Shown one piece after another: positions 1 to 8,099 of a DNA stretch of 64,000 nt. Location of the stretch: contig KV440964.1 of NCBI GenBank assembly GCA_001636495.1, forward strand, positions 2,682,666 through 2,746,665. The letters are read 5' to 3'. Position 1 is the first letter of the stretch; each line of letters begins with the position of its first letter. Source of the stretch: Sutcliffiella horikoshii. GTDB taxonomy: Bacteria; Bacillota; Bacilli; Bacillales; Bacillaceae_I. Position numbers and translations under genes: made by a program. The notes under the pieces are model-generated. The model was not told where the DNA came from. It was given only the letters and a program-made list of their open reading frames with translations, and ran no database searches.

Positions 1-1
1 A

Positions 2-1546
2 TACAAGGAAGGAGATGTGCTTAGATACGGTTCTCATAGCAGTGAACTGTTAGAAGACCTTCCTGCCATCACTTCGTCGCAACTACTCCAAAACCGTAAC
101 CCCATGCTTGCAGAAGAAAGGGTTAATGTAATGGAAGAAAGGCGACATCTGAAATTAGATTTATCCAAATCATTCAGTAAACGAGACTCTGAAAGTTTAC
201 TAAAACTTGAAACGAAGGTTGCAAGAATTCTGGAGAAGATTCGTGAAAAGGAATTGGATTTTTTACAAGATGCTTTCATTATCGGTACCACCCTGGCGAA
301 AGCGGCGATGGATACTGCGATATATGAAAAAGATTACGATGTGATTATTTTGGACGAGGCAAGCATGGCCTATGTTCCACAAGCTGCTTTTGCAGCGTCG
401 ATGGCTAAAAACATCATTATTTGTGGAGATTTTAAACAACTACCTCCTATTGCTTCTGCCAGACATGAGTTAGTGGGAAAGTGGTTGAGAGAGGATGTAT
501 TTCACCGGACAGGAGTAGCAGATACCGTGCATTCGTCTAACCTGCATCCCCATTTATTTTTGTTGAAAGAACAGCGGAGAATGCATCCTGATATATCAGC
601 TTTTACTAACAAGCATATTTATCACTCCTTAGTAGGTGATCATCCAAGTGTATTAAATGGTAGAAATCATATAGCAAGACAAAAACCTTTTCCCGAAAAA
701 GCGTCGACTCTTTTAAGTACGAGTTATACTGGAGAGCATGCTTTTATAGAAAAAAGCAGCAGATCCCGCATAAATCTTTGGCATCTGCTACAATCATTCC
801 AATTAATTCATGAAGCATATTTGGATGGATCACGTTCAATCGGTTATATCTCTCCATATCGCGCACAGGCACAATGGATGGACATCCTGTTGCAAGATTT
901 GTATCAGCTTGAAAAAGGATCGGCGGATATCTTGGCCGCAACGGTTCATCGGTTCCAAGGAAGTGAGCGGGATGTCATCATATTCGACTCCGTTGACAGC
1001 TATCCCCTTGAGAGACCGGGGATGTTGTTGGTCGGTAAAGAGAGTGAGCGACTTTTGAACGTTGCTGTTACAAGGACTAAGGGGAAGTTTATTCATGTCA
1101 GTGACAGTCAATTTATAAAGAGGAACGTTTCCGCCAATAAAATGATTAGAAAGCTTGTGGATTTTCAGGAAAAATCTCAATACCATGTACGTCCACATGA
1201 AATAGGATCGTGGATCAAGCATCAGCACCCCCGGGTTCAATGGATGCATGCGAGAAAATGGGAAAGAGTATTTGATGATATGAAACAGTGCCACACTTCT
1301 ATTCTAATGGGAACACCTGATCAGGCCACTCTTCCCAAAGAGTGGGAAAACATATTAAGCAACAGGAAAAAAAGGGTTTCGAGGATATCGGAGAATGTAC
1401 CATTTCCTTTTATCATAATTGACAATCGCATTCTTTGGCTTGGAGTGCCGGTAGAAGCAACCAGAAATACAAAGGCTCCTTTTGTAAGTGTGAGGGTGGA
1501 CTCAGAGGCTTTATGTAGAGAGCTAATCCATCAGGTAGGGGTATAG
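2..1546 (+). CDS. Superfamily 1 DNA2/NAM7-type helicase, C-terminal part (5' end outside window)
   Basis: The reading frame is open to the left edge, so the start and the Walker A motif lie outside the window. The visible 514 residues hold a charged, probably coiled-coil stretch (about residues 35-90). Helicase motifs follow in order: DEAS (Walker B, about 115), GDFKQLPP (III), RRMHPDIS (IV), YISPYRAQ, VHRFQGSERDV (V) and NVAVTRTKG (VI). About 130 residues follow motif VI with no catalytic motif I can name; comparable bacterial helicases often carry an extra, sometimes phospholipase D-like, domain there. It is probably an ATP-dependent helicase acting on nucleic acid in the cytoplasm. The GTG codon at 17 should not be taken as the start because upstream codons stay in frame and Walker A would be missing. 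Confidence 0.85.
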   Translation, partial: YKEGDVLRYGSHSSELLEDLPAITSSQLLQNRNPMLAEERVNVMEERRHLKLDLSKSFSKRDSESLLKLETKVARILEKIREKELDFLQDAFIIGTTLAKAAMDTAIYEKDYDVIILDEASMAYVPQAAFAASMAKNIIICGDFKQLPPIASARHELVGKWLREDVFHRTGVADTVHSSNLHPHLFLLKEQRRMHPDISAFTNKHIYHSLVGDHPSVLNGRNHIARQKPFPEKASTLLSTSYTGEHAFIEKSSRSRINLWHLLQSFQLIHEAYLDGSRSIGYISPYRAQAQWMDILLQDLYQLEKGSADILAATVHRFQGSERDVIIFDSVDSYPLERPGMLLVGKESERLLNVAVTRTKGKFIHVSDSQFIKRNVSANKMIRKLVDFQEKSQYHVRPHEIGSWIKHQHPRVQWMHARKWERVFDDMKQCHTSILMGTPDQATLPKEWENILSNRKKRVSRISENVPFPFIIIDNRILWLGVPVEATRNTKAPFVSVRVDSEALCRELIHQVGV

Positions 1547-1547
1547 G

Positions 1548-1622
1548 ATGTCCGTTGTGCACATCGAGTCATCTGTTTCATTGGTAGAACTGCCTCATTT
1601 TAGATATCATCATGGTAAATAG
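1548..1622 (+). CDS. Possible 24-residue leader or small protein
   Basis: An ATG lying 1 nt after the helicase stop opens a 24-codon frame ending in TAG. AGGGG lies about 5 nt upstream of the ATG. The peptide is rich in Val, Ser and His and resembles nothing I recognise. Its stop overlaps the ribosome binding site of the next gene, which is compatible with translational coupling. A frame this short could also be chance, so it is listed only as a candidate. Confidence 0.2.
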   Translation: MSVVHIESSVSLVELPHFRYHHGK

Positions 1623-1640
1623 GAGTGGGGGTTAATCGTA

Positions 1641-3065
1641 ATGGGGAAATTTGACTATGATCTAATTGTGATTGGTGGAGGGTCGGGTGGATTGACCGTA
1701 GCAGCTGGTGCAGCTTCACTTGGCGCAAAGGTAGCACTAATTGAAAAAGAAGCGCAACCTGGTGGAGACTGCCTGCACTTTGGATGTGTTCCGTCCAAAA
1801 CACTTATAGAAGAAGCAAATAAGTTGCATCAAGCAGTTTCGTTAGGATATCGCCCTGATTATGCACAGCATTATAAAAGAGTGCAACAACGAGTCAAAGA
1901 TGTTATTGGAACTATTCAGCACCACGACGATGCCGATCGATTTCGAAAAATGGGAGTGGATGTATTCCAAGGAATTGGGTCATTTATTTCCAAAAATGAA
2001 ATTTCGATAAACAATGGGAAGAAAGTCATTTCAGGAAAAAGAGTGGTCCTCGCCACTGGTTCACGACCTTTCATACCGAATATACCAGGTCTAAAGGAAA
2101 GTGGATATTTAACGAATAAAACCATATTTGATATAGAAGAACTGCCTGCCTCCTTATTGGTTATAGGTGCTGGACCCATTGGAATTGAACTTGCACAAGC
2201 ATTTTCTAGGCTGGGCAGTACTATAACTGTACTGCAAAAATCAGAGAATATACTTATGAAAGAAGATAAAGACATCATTCATGTTGCCGAGAAGAGACTT
2301 TCAGAAGAACTTCAGATTCATAAGGAAGCACAATTGCTGGAAGTAACAATAAAGGAAGGCATTAAAATAGCAACAGTTCAAGTCGGAGAAGAAAAATGGA
2401 CCATCCAAACGGATGCTATTCTTCTAGCGGCAGGGAGAGTGCCTAATACAGATCATCTAGCGCTTGATCGTATCGGGATTGAAACGGATGAAAAAGGGTA
2501 CATCAAGGTCAACCAACAGTTACAGACCTCTATTCCAACCGTCTATGCGGTGGGGGACGTAAACGGAAGCTATCCTTTCACACATGTTGCCGGCATGGAA
2601 GGGAAATTGGCGGTACAAAATGCTGTTTTGGGTTTGCGCCGAAAAGTAAATTATTCACATATCCCTTGGGTAACGTATTCTTCTCCCGAAATATTCCATA
2701 TGGGATTAACGGAACAGGAAGCTATTAAGAACGGAATAAGATATAAAATCTATAAAGTGGAACTATCTGAAGTAGACCGTTTTGTAACAGCAAATTCCAC
2801 AACGGGTTTTGTGAAAATGGTGACAGACAAAAAGGGAACGATTCTCGGTGCCCATGCTATCGGTAAAGGTGCTGGGGACTGGATGCAAGAAGTCGTGGCT
2901 GCTGTCCAATTCGGAAAGCGGATCGGCGATTTGTCCATGGTGGTCCACCCATACCCTAACCATGCTGCAGCGGTACAACGAACCGCAGATCTATACTGGC
3001 GGGAAAAGCTCTTTGAGGGTAAAATTCCGAAGCTAATGAAGAAATACATCAACTGGTTCAGGTAG
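1641..3065 (+). CDS. FAD-dependent pyridine nucleotide-disulfide oxidoreductase (dihydrolipoyl dehydrogenase/mercuric reductase-like)
   Basis: A 474-residue group I flavoprotein. A GGGSGG FAD-binding loop lies at residues 12-17 and the redox pair is Cys44/Cys49 (CLHFGC). A second Rossmann loop (GAGPIG, about residue 177) binds NAD(P)H, a GDV motif sits in the second FAD segment, and a C-terminal dimerisation domain follows. In dihydrolipoyl dehydrogenase the C-terminal His is followed five residues later by a catalytic Glu. Here the matching segment reads HPYPNH, so the Glu position is His. That makes a classical lipoamide substrate less likely. There is no neighbouring 2-oxoacid dehydrogenase or mer gene, so the substrate is unknown. 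The start follows an AGGAGTGGGGG site. Confidence 0.85.
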   Translation: MGKFDYDLIVIGGGSGGLTVAAGAASLGAKVALIEKEAQPGGDCLHFGCVPSKTLIEEANKLHQAVSLGYRPDYAQHYKRVQQRVKDVIGTIQHHDDADRFRKMGVDVFQGIGSFISKNEISINNGKKVISGKRVVLATGSRPFIPNIPGLKESGYLTNKTIFDIEELPASLLVIGAGPIGIELAQAFSRLGSTITVLQKSENILMKEDKDIIHVAEKRLSEELQIHKEAQLLEVTIKEGIKIATVQVGEEKWTIQTDAILLAAGRVPNTDHLALDRIGIETDEKGYIKVNQQLQTSIPTVYAVGDVNGSYPFTHVAGMEGKLAVQNAVLGLRRKVNYSHIPWVTYSSPEIFHMGLTEQEAIKNGIRYKIYKVELSEVDRFVTANSTTGFVKMVTDKKGTILGAHAIGKGAGDWMQEVVAAVQFGKRIGDLSMVVHPYPNHAAAVQRTADLYWREKLFEGKIPKLMKKYINWFR

Positions 3066-3155
3066 GCCCTCTTCTTGATGCATGCATATTGTAAGAGCTT
3101 TTCCGCACATTATGATATGATAATACATACTAGTTTAAAGAGAAGAGGTGCAACG

Positions 3156-3869
3156 ATGAAAATAGAAATCTGGTCTGATTATGTTTGTCCATTCTGCTAT
3201 ATCGGTAAACGAAGATTGGAGAAAGCATTAGAAGATTTCCCACACAAAGATAAAATAGATATCGAATTCAAGAGCTTTGAATTAGATCCTAATGCAAAGC
3301 GTGATACTGATTTGACCATATATGAAATACTTGCTAAAAAATACGGAATGCCTGTGGAAGAGGCAAAGCGGATGAGCGCAGGAGTTGCAAAACAGGCGTC
3401 TGAGGTTGGGTTGCAATTTCACTTTGATACATCCATTCCAACTAACACGTTTGATGCACACCGCCTAGCAAAATATGCGGAGACTCAAGGTAAAGCGAAA
3501 GAAGTGACAGAAAGTCTTCTTAAAGCTTATTTTACAGAGTCAAAGCATATTGGGGATAAAAGCTATTTGAAGAAATTAGCGGTAAGCCTAGGCATGGATG
3601 CTACGGAAGTGGAAGAAGTGTTAGCTGGAGATGCTTATGAAAAAGATGTCCGTTACGATCAGAGGGAAGCAAAAGAAATTGGCGTTCAGGGAGTTCCTTT
3701 CTTTGTATTGAACAGTAAATATGCCATTTCCGGAGCTCAGCCACCCGAAGTATTTGCAGAAGCTTTGGCTAAAGTATGGGAAGAGGAAAATGAAAAGCCA
3801 AAGTTGCAAAATTTTGAGTCCAAGAACAAAAGTGAGACATCCTATTGCTCGGATGATTGTTGTGAGTGA
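3156..3869 (+). CDS. DsbA-family thioredoxin-fold oxidoreductase, FrnE-like
   Basis: A 237-residue cytoplasmic protein with no signal peptide. CPFC (Cys11-Cys14) sits at the end of the first beta strand, and the cis-proline loop is GVPFF near residue 180, followed by SGAQPPE. This order of DsbA fold with helical insertion fits the FrnE/2-hydroxychromene-2-carboxylate isomerase family, in which FrnE members act as cytosolic disulfide isomerases. The tail ends with three more cysteines (CSDDCCE), which could be redox-active or bind metal. The ATG at 3156 is chosen over one 81 nt upstream because AGAGGTG precedes it and the thioredoxin strand begins directly after it. Confidence 0.85.
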   Translation: MKIEIWSDYVCPFCYIGKRRLEKALEDFPHKDKIDIEFKSFELDPNAKRDTDLTIYEILAKKYGMPVEEAKRMSAGVAKQASEVGLQFHFDTSIPTNTFDAHRLAKYAETQGKAKEVTESLLKAYFTESKHIGDKSYLKKLAVSLGMDATEVEEVLAGDAYEKDVRYDQREAKEIGVQGVPFFVLNSKYAISGAQPPEVFAEALAKVWEEENEKPKLQNFESKNKSETSYCSDDCCE

Positions 3870-3937
3870 TTGTGGGGTTGAGGGGACAGTAATTTGACTC
3901 CACTCCCCCACTTGGATTAAGGCAGTGTAAGGATAGA

Positions 3938-3973
3938 ACCAGGACCTTTATTATGGGGTCCTGGTCTTTTTTT
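3938..3973 (+). terminator. Rho-independent terminator after the FrnE-like gene
   Basis: ACCAGGACC pairs with GGTCCTGGT across a 10-nt loop and is followed by CTTTTTTT. The T tract is on the plus strand, so it ends the frnE-like transcript; no T tract follows on the minus strand for citA. Confidence 0.85.
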
Positions 3974-3986
3974 GCGGCAAAACCGC

Positions 3987-5069
3987 CTACTTCCCCACAT
4001 ACCTCGACAACGGGCGATAAATCACATTATCCTCTGCTTGCTCAAGAACATGAGCGGTCCAACCGACCATCCGACTTGCTGTAAAGGTTGGTGTGAAAAG
4101 GGCTGCATCCATATTAATTGCTTTCATGATGGCCGCAGCATAAAATTCTACATTTGTATACAGTCCTCTTCCTGGTTTAAGCTCCTCTAGCACTTTTATT
4201 GCAACACGCTCTACCTCTAAGGCCAAATCCAACCATACATCTTTTCCTACAAGTTCCGTTAAAGTATTCTTTAGTGCAAGGGATCGGGGATCATGAGTTT
4301 TATATATACGATGTCCAAACCCCATTAACTTCTCCCTAGCAAGGATTTTCTCACGCAAATAAAATTCTTTGTCGTTTACTTCACTTAATTCGTTCAACAA
4401 TACTATAACCTCAGAGGGAGCCCCGCCATGAAGGGGTCCTTTCATGGTTCCAATAGCAGAAGTTACTGCAGATACTAGGTCCGATTCGGTCGAAGCGGTA
4501 ACCCTGGCAGAGAAGGTGGAAGCATTCATACCGTGCTCCATCGTCAGGATCATATAGGTTTCCAATGCGCGGATATGCTGTGTACTTGCTGCTTTACCTT
4601 TTAACATATATAGATAATTTTCAACATGACCAAAATATTCAATTGGAGGAATAACCTCTTTTCCTTCTAAAATCCTCTTTCGATAAGCAATGATGGTAGG
4701 AAGAACCGCTGTGAGTTTTATAGCATCTTCAACGGTGGGCTTCCATTTCATCGATGAATCCCCAGCACTTGATATGACTGTTCTAACAACACTCATTAAA
4801 TCCATCTCTTCAGGGAGAGTATGCAAAACTTTTTCCATAGTAGGGGTGAGGTTCCTATGTGAAGCAAAAGAAATTTTAAATTTCTCTAACTGAACATCAG
4901 AAGGAAGTTCACCGAACCATATGAGATAGGCAACCTCTTCAAAGGAATAGTTTGTGGCAATGTCTCTTATCTCATATCCGCGGTAAATTAAACGACCATT
5001 TGAACCATCTACTTCACAAATACTTGTCTCAGCAGCAATGACACCTTTTAACCCTTTTTGTACATTCAT
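3987..5069 (-). CDS. citA: Citrate synthase I (CitA type)
   Basis: A 360-residue short bacterial citrate synthase, close in length and motifs to B. subtilis CitA. It condenses oxaloacetate and acetyl-CoA; some relatives also take propionyl-CoA. The catalytic histidines are His214 (GPLHGGAPSE) and His253 (GFGHRIYK). The third catalytic residue normally lies in NVDFY; here the motif is NVEFY, so the acid is Glu308. It is transcribed divergently from a LysR regulator across about 110 bp, the same arrangement as citA-citR in B. subtilis. This supports citA over the citZ/mmgD paralogues. An AAGGGTG-type site precedes the ATG. Confidence 0.85.
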   Translation of the reverse strand: MNVQKGLKGVIAAETSICEVDGSNGRLIYRGYEIRDIATNYSFEEVAYLIWFGELPSDVQLEKFKISFASHRNLTPTMEKVLHTLPEEMDLMSVVRTVISSAGDSSMKWKPTVEDAIKLTAVLPTIIAYRKRILEGKEVIPPIEYFGHVENYLYMLKGKAASTQHIRALETYMILTMEHGMNASTFSARVTASTESDLVSAVTSAIGTMKGPLHGGAPSEVIVLLNELSEVNDKEFYLREKILAREKLMGFGHRIYKTHDPRSLALKNTLTELVGKDVWLDLALEVERVAIKVLEELKPGRGLYTNVEFYAAAIMKAINMDAALFTPTFTASRMVGWTAHVLEQAEDNVIYRPLSRYVGK

Positions 5070-5179
5070 CCCAAATCACCCTTTCTTTAGTTGCTTATAT
5101 CATATAAAATAACAATGATTATGAATATTAAAGATTATTAAATAAATTGATTATAAAATATAATCAGAGGTGGAGTTTG

Positions 5180-6058
5180 ATGGAGTTAAATTGGCTGAAA
5201 ACCTTTATAATAGCTGCAGAGCATAGTAATTTCAGAAAGGCATCAGAACTTTTATTTATTTCACAGCCAACCGTGACTGTACATATAAAGCAACTGGAAA
5301 AGGAAGTGGGGGCAAACCTGTTTGTCCGAGATGGAAGAAAAGTTATGCTAACCGAAGCGGGGATAAGATATGTAAAGCATGCAAAAACATTGTTATCTCT
5401 ATACGAAGAAGGAATTTCAGAGCTGCATTCCTTTCAGCAGGGGTTTATATCACAACTCACAATCGGCATTTCTCCATTAATTGCAGATACCATTTTGCCC
5501 TTTGTGCTAAAACAATTCATTCAATCACATCCTAACATAGAAATTTCCGTTAAAATTATTGAGTCAATTAAAATCGAACAAGCTGTAGAACTCGAGGAAG
5601 TGGATATTGGATTATCCTGTCTGCCTAACAAAAAAACGGACTTAAACTGTCAACCCTTATATCATGATCCGCTTATTTTAGTTGTCCCCCATGACGGATT
5701 TGATTTTGAGATCGGCGCTCCTATAGAGGAAGAGGACATATTCCAAAATCATACGTTGTTGACACACAATCATCCGGGGTATTGGGATGAATTATGTCAA
5801 CAGATTAAGGCAAAGTATCCTTATTCCAAAATGATGAAGGTCTCACAGACTCATATTACAAAGCGTTTCATTATTGAAGGATTAGGGGTATCCATTCTAC
5901 CTAAATCAACAGTAAGGCGTGAACTGTTAGAGGGGAGGCTACTAGAAGTGGATTGCCATTCGCTAAATCTCCCCGATGCAAAAACGTACGCATTAATGAA
6001 ATATGAGCATACTTTACAAAAGGAGTTTTTGGGGTTTTTATCCCAATACAGAATATAG
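5180..6058 (+). CDS. citR: LysR-family regulator, CitR-like
   Basis: A 292-residue LysR protein. The N-terminal winged helix-turn-helix covers about residues 1-60 and begins MELNWLKTF. A periplasmic-binding-like effector domain follows (about 90-290) with the typical LTIGISPLI entry strand. In B. subtilis, CitR represses the divergent citA, and the head-to-head arrangement here suggests the same role, probably through sites in the AT-rich 5070-5179 interval. The start at 5180 is preferred over an ATG 33 nt upstream because AGAGGTGGAG lies 5 nt before it and it matches the usual LysR N-terminus. The symbol rests mainly on gene context. Confidence 0.8.
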   Translation: MELNWLKTFIIAAEHSNFRKASELLFISQPTVTVHIKQLEKEVGANLFVRDGRKVMLTEAGIRYVKHAKTLLSLYEEGISELHSFQQGFISQLTIGISPLIADTILPFVLKQFIQSHPNIEISVKIIESIKIEQAVELEEVDIGLSCLPNKKTDLNCQPLYHDPLILVVPHDGFDFEIGAPIEEEDIFQNHTLLTHNHPGYWDELCQQIKAKYPYSKMMKVSQTHITKRFIIEGLGVSILPKSTVRRELLEGRLLEVDCHSLNLPDAKTYALMKYEHTLQKEFLGFLSQYRI

Positions 6059-6068
6059 CAATCACCAG

Positions 6069-6111
6069 AAAAACATTACTCCCCACGTTTTGGGAGTAAT
6101 GTTTTTCTTTT
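6069..6111 (+). terminator. Rho-independent terminator after citR
   Basis: A 15-bp perfect stem (6069-6083 with 6092-6106), an 8-nt loop and a following TTTTTCTTTT tract end the citR transcript before the fix operon. Confidence 0.9.
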
Positions 6112-6248
6112 GCCACCGTTTGTCAACAAATCTATAAAAATCGGTATTTTCTCTCAATCTAGTTTATATAGTAATAGTAGTGGGACGAATAGACATTAAT
6201 CACCATGAACGTATGTACTAAATAGATAAAGGGCAGGAGGGAATAGAT

Positions 6249-7079
6249 TTGCTTCACATTATTGCCTGTATAAAGCAAGTACCAGATACGAAAGTAATAA
6301 AGATGAATCCGAAAACGAATACGATGGATCGAGGAAGTGCACCTGCGATATTAAATCCTTACGATGCACACGCGGTAGAAGAGGCTGTACGCCTGAAAAA
6401 TAAATATGGGGGAACTGTTTCGGTTGTAACAATGGGGCCGCCTCCTGCGGTGAAAGCCATTCGTAAATGCATCGAAATTGGAGCGGATGAGGGGTATATG
6501 ATTTCCGACAGGGCCTTTGCAGGTGCAGATACATTGGCTACGAGTTATGCACTCACAAAAGCAATCAATAAAATCAGCGAAATCAAGCCAATCGATTTGA
6601 TTATCTGCGGAAAAATGACCATTGACGGGGATACCGGACAAGTAGGGCCCGGCATTGCCCGGCGCCTTGATATTCCACCTTTAACTTCTGTTAATAGAGT
6701 TGTAGAAGTCCAAAAAGATGATGGATATATGGTTGTCCATAGGAAGCTTGAAGATGGGTATGAAGTCGTCAAAACGACTTTGCCGTGTTTGCTTTCGGTA
6801 GAAAAAGAGATTAATGAAGTACCGTATTCCACCTTCCCGAATATGTTAAAGGCTGCTCGATATCAACCTGTTATTTGGTCTGTGAATGATTTAGAAGATA
6901 TTGACCGGAAACAACTCGGCTTAAAGGGCTCTCCAACCATTGTCGCAAAAGTATGGGCTCCGCCTAAACCAGAAGGTGGAAAAATACTGGAAGGCAAATC
7001 GGAAGAACAAGTGCAACAGTTGTTATCCGTGGTGCTTGAAAGGAAAGAGTTGTTTGCAGAAATGAGGGGATCGAAGTGA
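6249..7079 (+). CDS. fixA: Electron transfer flavoprotein beta subunit, FixA/EtfB type
   Basis: A 276-residue ETF beta subunit, slightly longer than the usual 250-260. It opens with the ETF beta start (IIACIKQVPDT) and carries NPYDAHAVEEAVRLK and DGDTGQVGPGIARRLDIP, which line the nucleotide/flavin site. It is the first gene of a four-gene operon with fixB, fixC and fixX. In that context the beta subunit is expected to take NADH electrons for bifurcation rather than serve an acyl-CoA dehydrogenase. The start codon is TTG, 7 nt after GGCAGGAGGG. Its stop overlaps the fixB start (GTGA), so translation is coupled. Confidence 0.9.
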   Translation: MLHIIACIKQVPDTKVIKMNPKTNTMDRGSAPAILNPYDAHAVEEAVRLKNKYGGTVSVVTMGPPPAVKAIRKCIEIGADEGYMISDRAFAGADTLATSYALTKAINKISEIKPIDLIICGKMTIDGDTGQVGPGIARRLDIPPLTSVNRVVEVQKDDGYMVVHRKLEDGYEVVKTTLPCLLSVEKEINEVPYSTFPNMLKAARYQPVIWSVNDLEDIDRKQLGLKGSPTIVAKVWAPPKPEGGKILEGKSEEQVQQLLSVVLERKELFAEMRGSK

Positions 7080-8098
7080 GTTTTGAGGAATATAGCGGGG
7101 TCTGGGTTTTCATTGAAGAAAATGAAGGGAAGATTGCACCGGTGTCCTTGGAACTACTTGGGGCCGGACGAACGCTTGCAGATAAGCGTGGAGTGGAACT
7201 TGCCGGAATACTAATCGGGGAAAATGTGACTGGACTTGCTGAAACCGTTTTTGAATATGGAGCAGATACGATTTATGTATATGACCAACCAATTTTCCAG
7301 CTCTATCGTACGGAATCTTTTATGAAAGCATTACTTCATTGTAGCGAAAAGTACAAGCCTGAAATCATTCTGTACGGAGCAACCTCCACCGGTAAAGATC
7401 TTGCCAGTGCGGTGGCGACCGATCTTCCAACCGGCTTGACGGCAGATACGACAGAACTGGATGTGGAAGAGGATACAGGACTCCTTTTAGCAAGCCGTCC
7501 GGCCTTTGGAGGCAACATCATGGCAACCATCCTATGTAAAAAATACCGTCCACAAATGGCAACTGTACGCCCGAAAGTGATGAAGGCACTTCCACGGGAA
7601 AAGGGAAGAACAGGTAAATTAATTGAAGAGCAAATTGATATAAAAGAAGAAGATATGCGCACAAAAGTATTGAAGATTGTAAGAGAAGCCACCCAAAAAA
7701 TCAGGATTGATGAAGCGGACATCGTGGTCGCAGGCGGGAAGGGACTTGGCAGTGCACAAGGATTTGAACTTGTCCATCAACTTTCAGCAGCCGTCGGCGG
7801 GGTGGTCGGTGCAAGCCGTGATGTAGTTGAGGCCGGGTGGATAGGACATCATCATCAGGTTGGACAAACAGGAGTCACTGTTACGCCAAAGATCTATTTT
7901 GCCATTGGAATATCTGGTGCCATCCAGCATATCGTGGGAATGAAAAATTCAGGCTTGATTATCGCGATTAACAAAGACCCGGAAGCGGCAATTTTTCAAT
8001 CCTGCCACTATGGCATTGTAGGGGACGCATTCGAAATTGTCCCAATGCTTGTGAAGGAGTTCAATAAAGCGTTACACGGAGAGGAGGTCGAGGTCTAA
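7076..8098 (+). CDS. fixB: Electron transfer flavoprotein alpha subunit, FixB/EtfA type
   Basis: A 340-residue ETF alpha subunit. The N-terminal domain pairs with the beta subunit. The C-terminal FAD domain carries the family signature from about residue 255 (VGQTG, then GISGAIQH) and ends IVPMLVKEF. It begins with GTG inside the fixA stop (4-nt overlap). Together with FixA it forms the flavoprotein core at which NADH electrons are predicted to split, one path to FixC/quinone and the other to FixX-type iron-sulfur carriers. The segment around residues 195-215 (TQKIRIDEADIVVAGGKGLG) is the usual interdomain linker. No ferredoxin extension is fused to the N-terminus. Confidence 0.9.
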   Translation: MSFEEYSGVWVFIEENEGKIAPVSLELLGAGRTLADKRGVELAGILIGENVTGLAETVFEYGADTIYVYDQPIFQLYRTESFMKALLHCSEKYKPEIILYGATSTGKDLASAVATDLPTGLTADTTELDVEEDTGLLLASRPAFGGNIMATILCKKYRPQMATVRPKVMKALPREKGRTGKLIEEQIDIKEEDMRTKVLKIVREATQKIRIDEADIVVAGGKGLGSAQGFELVHQLSAAVGGVVGASRDVVEAGWIGHHHQVGQTGVTVTPKIYFAIGISGAIQHIVGMKNSGLIIAINKDPEAAIFQSCHYGIVGDAFEIVPMLVKEFNKALHGEEVEV

Positions 8099-8099
8099 C

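Noticed and set aside
836-1294. Antisense coding region of 152 codons within the helicase gene
   Set aside because: It lies wholly inside a well-supported gene, has no ribosome binding site and no recognisable domain.
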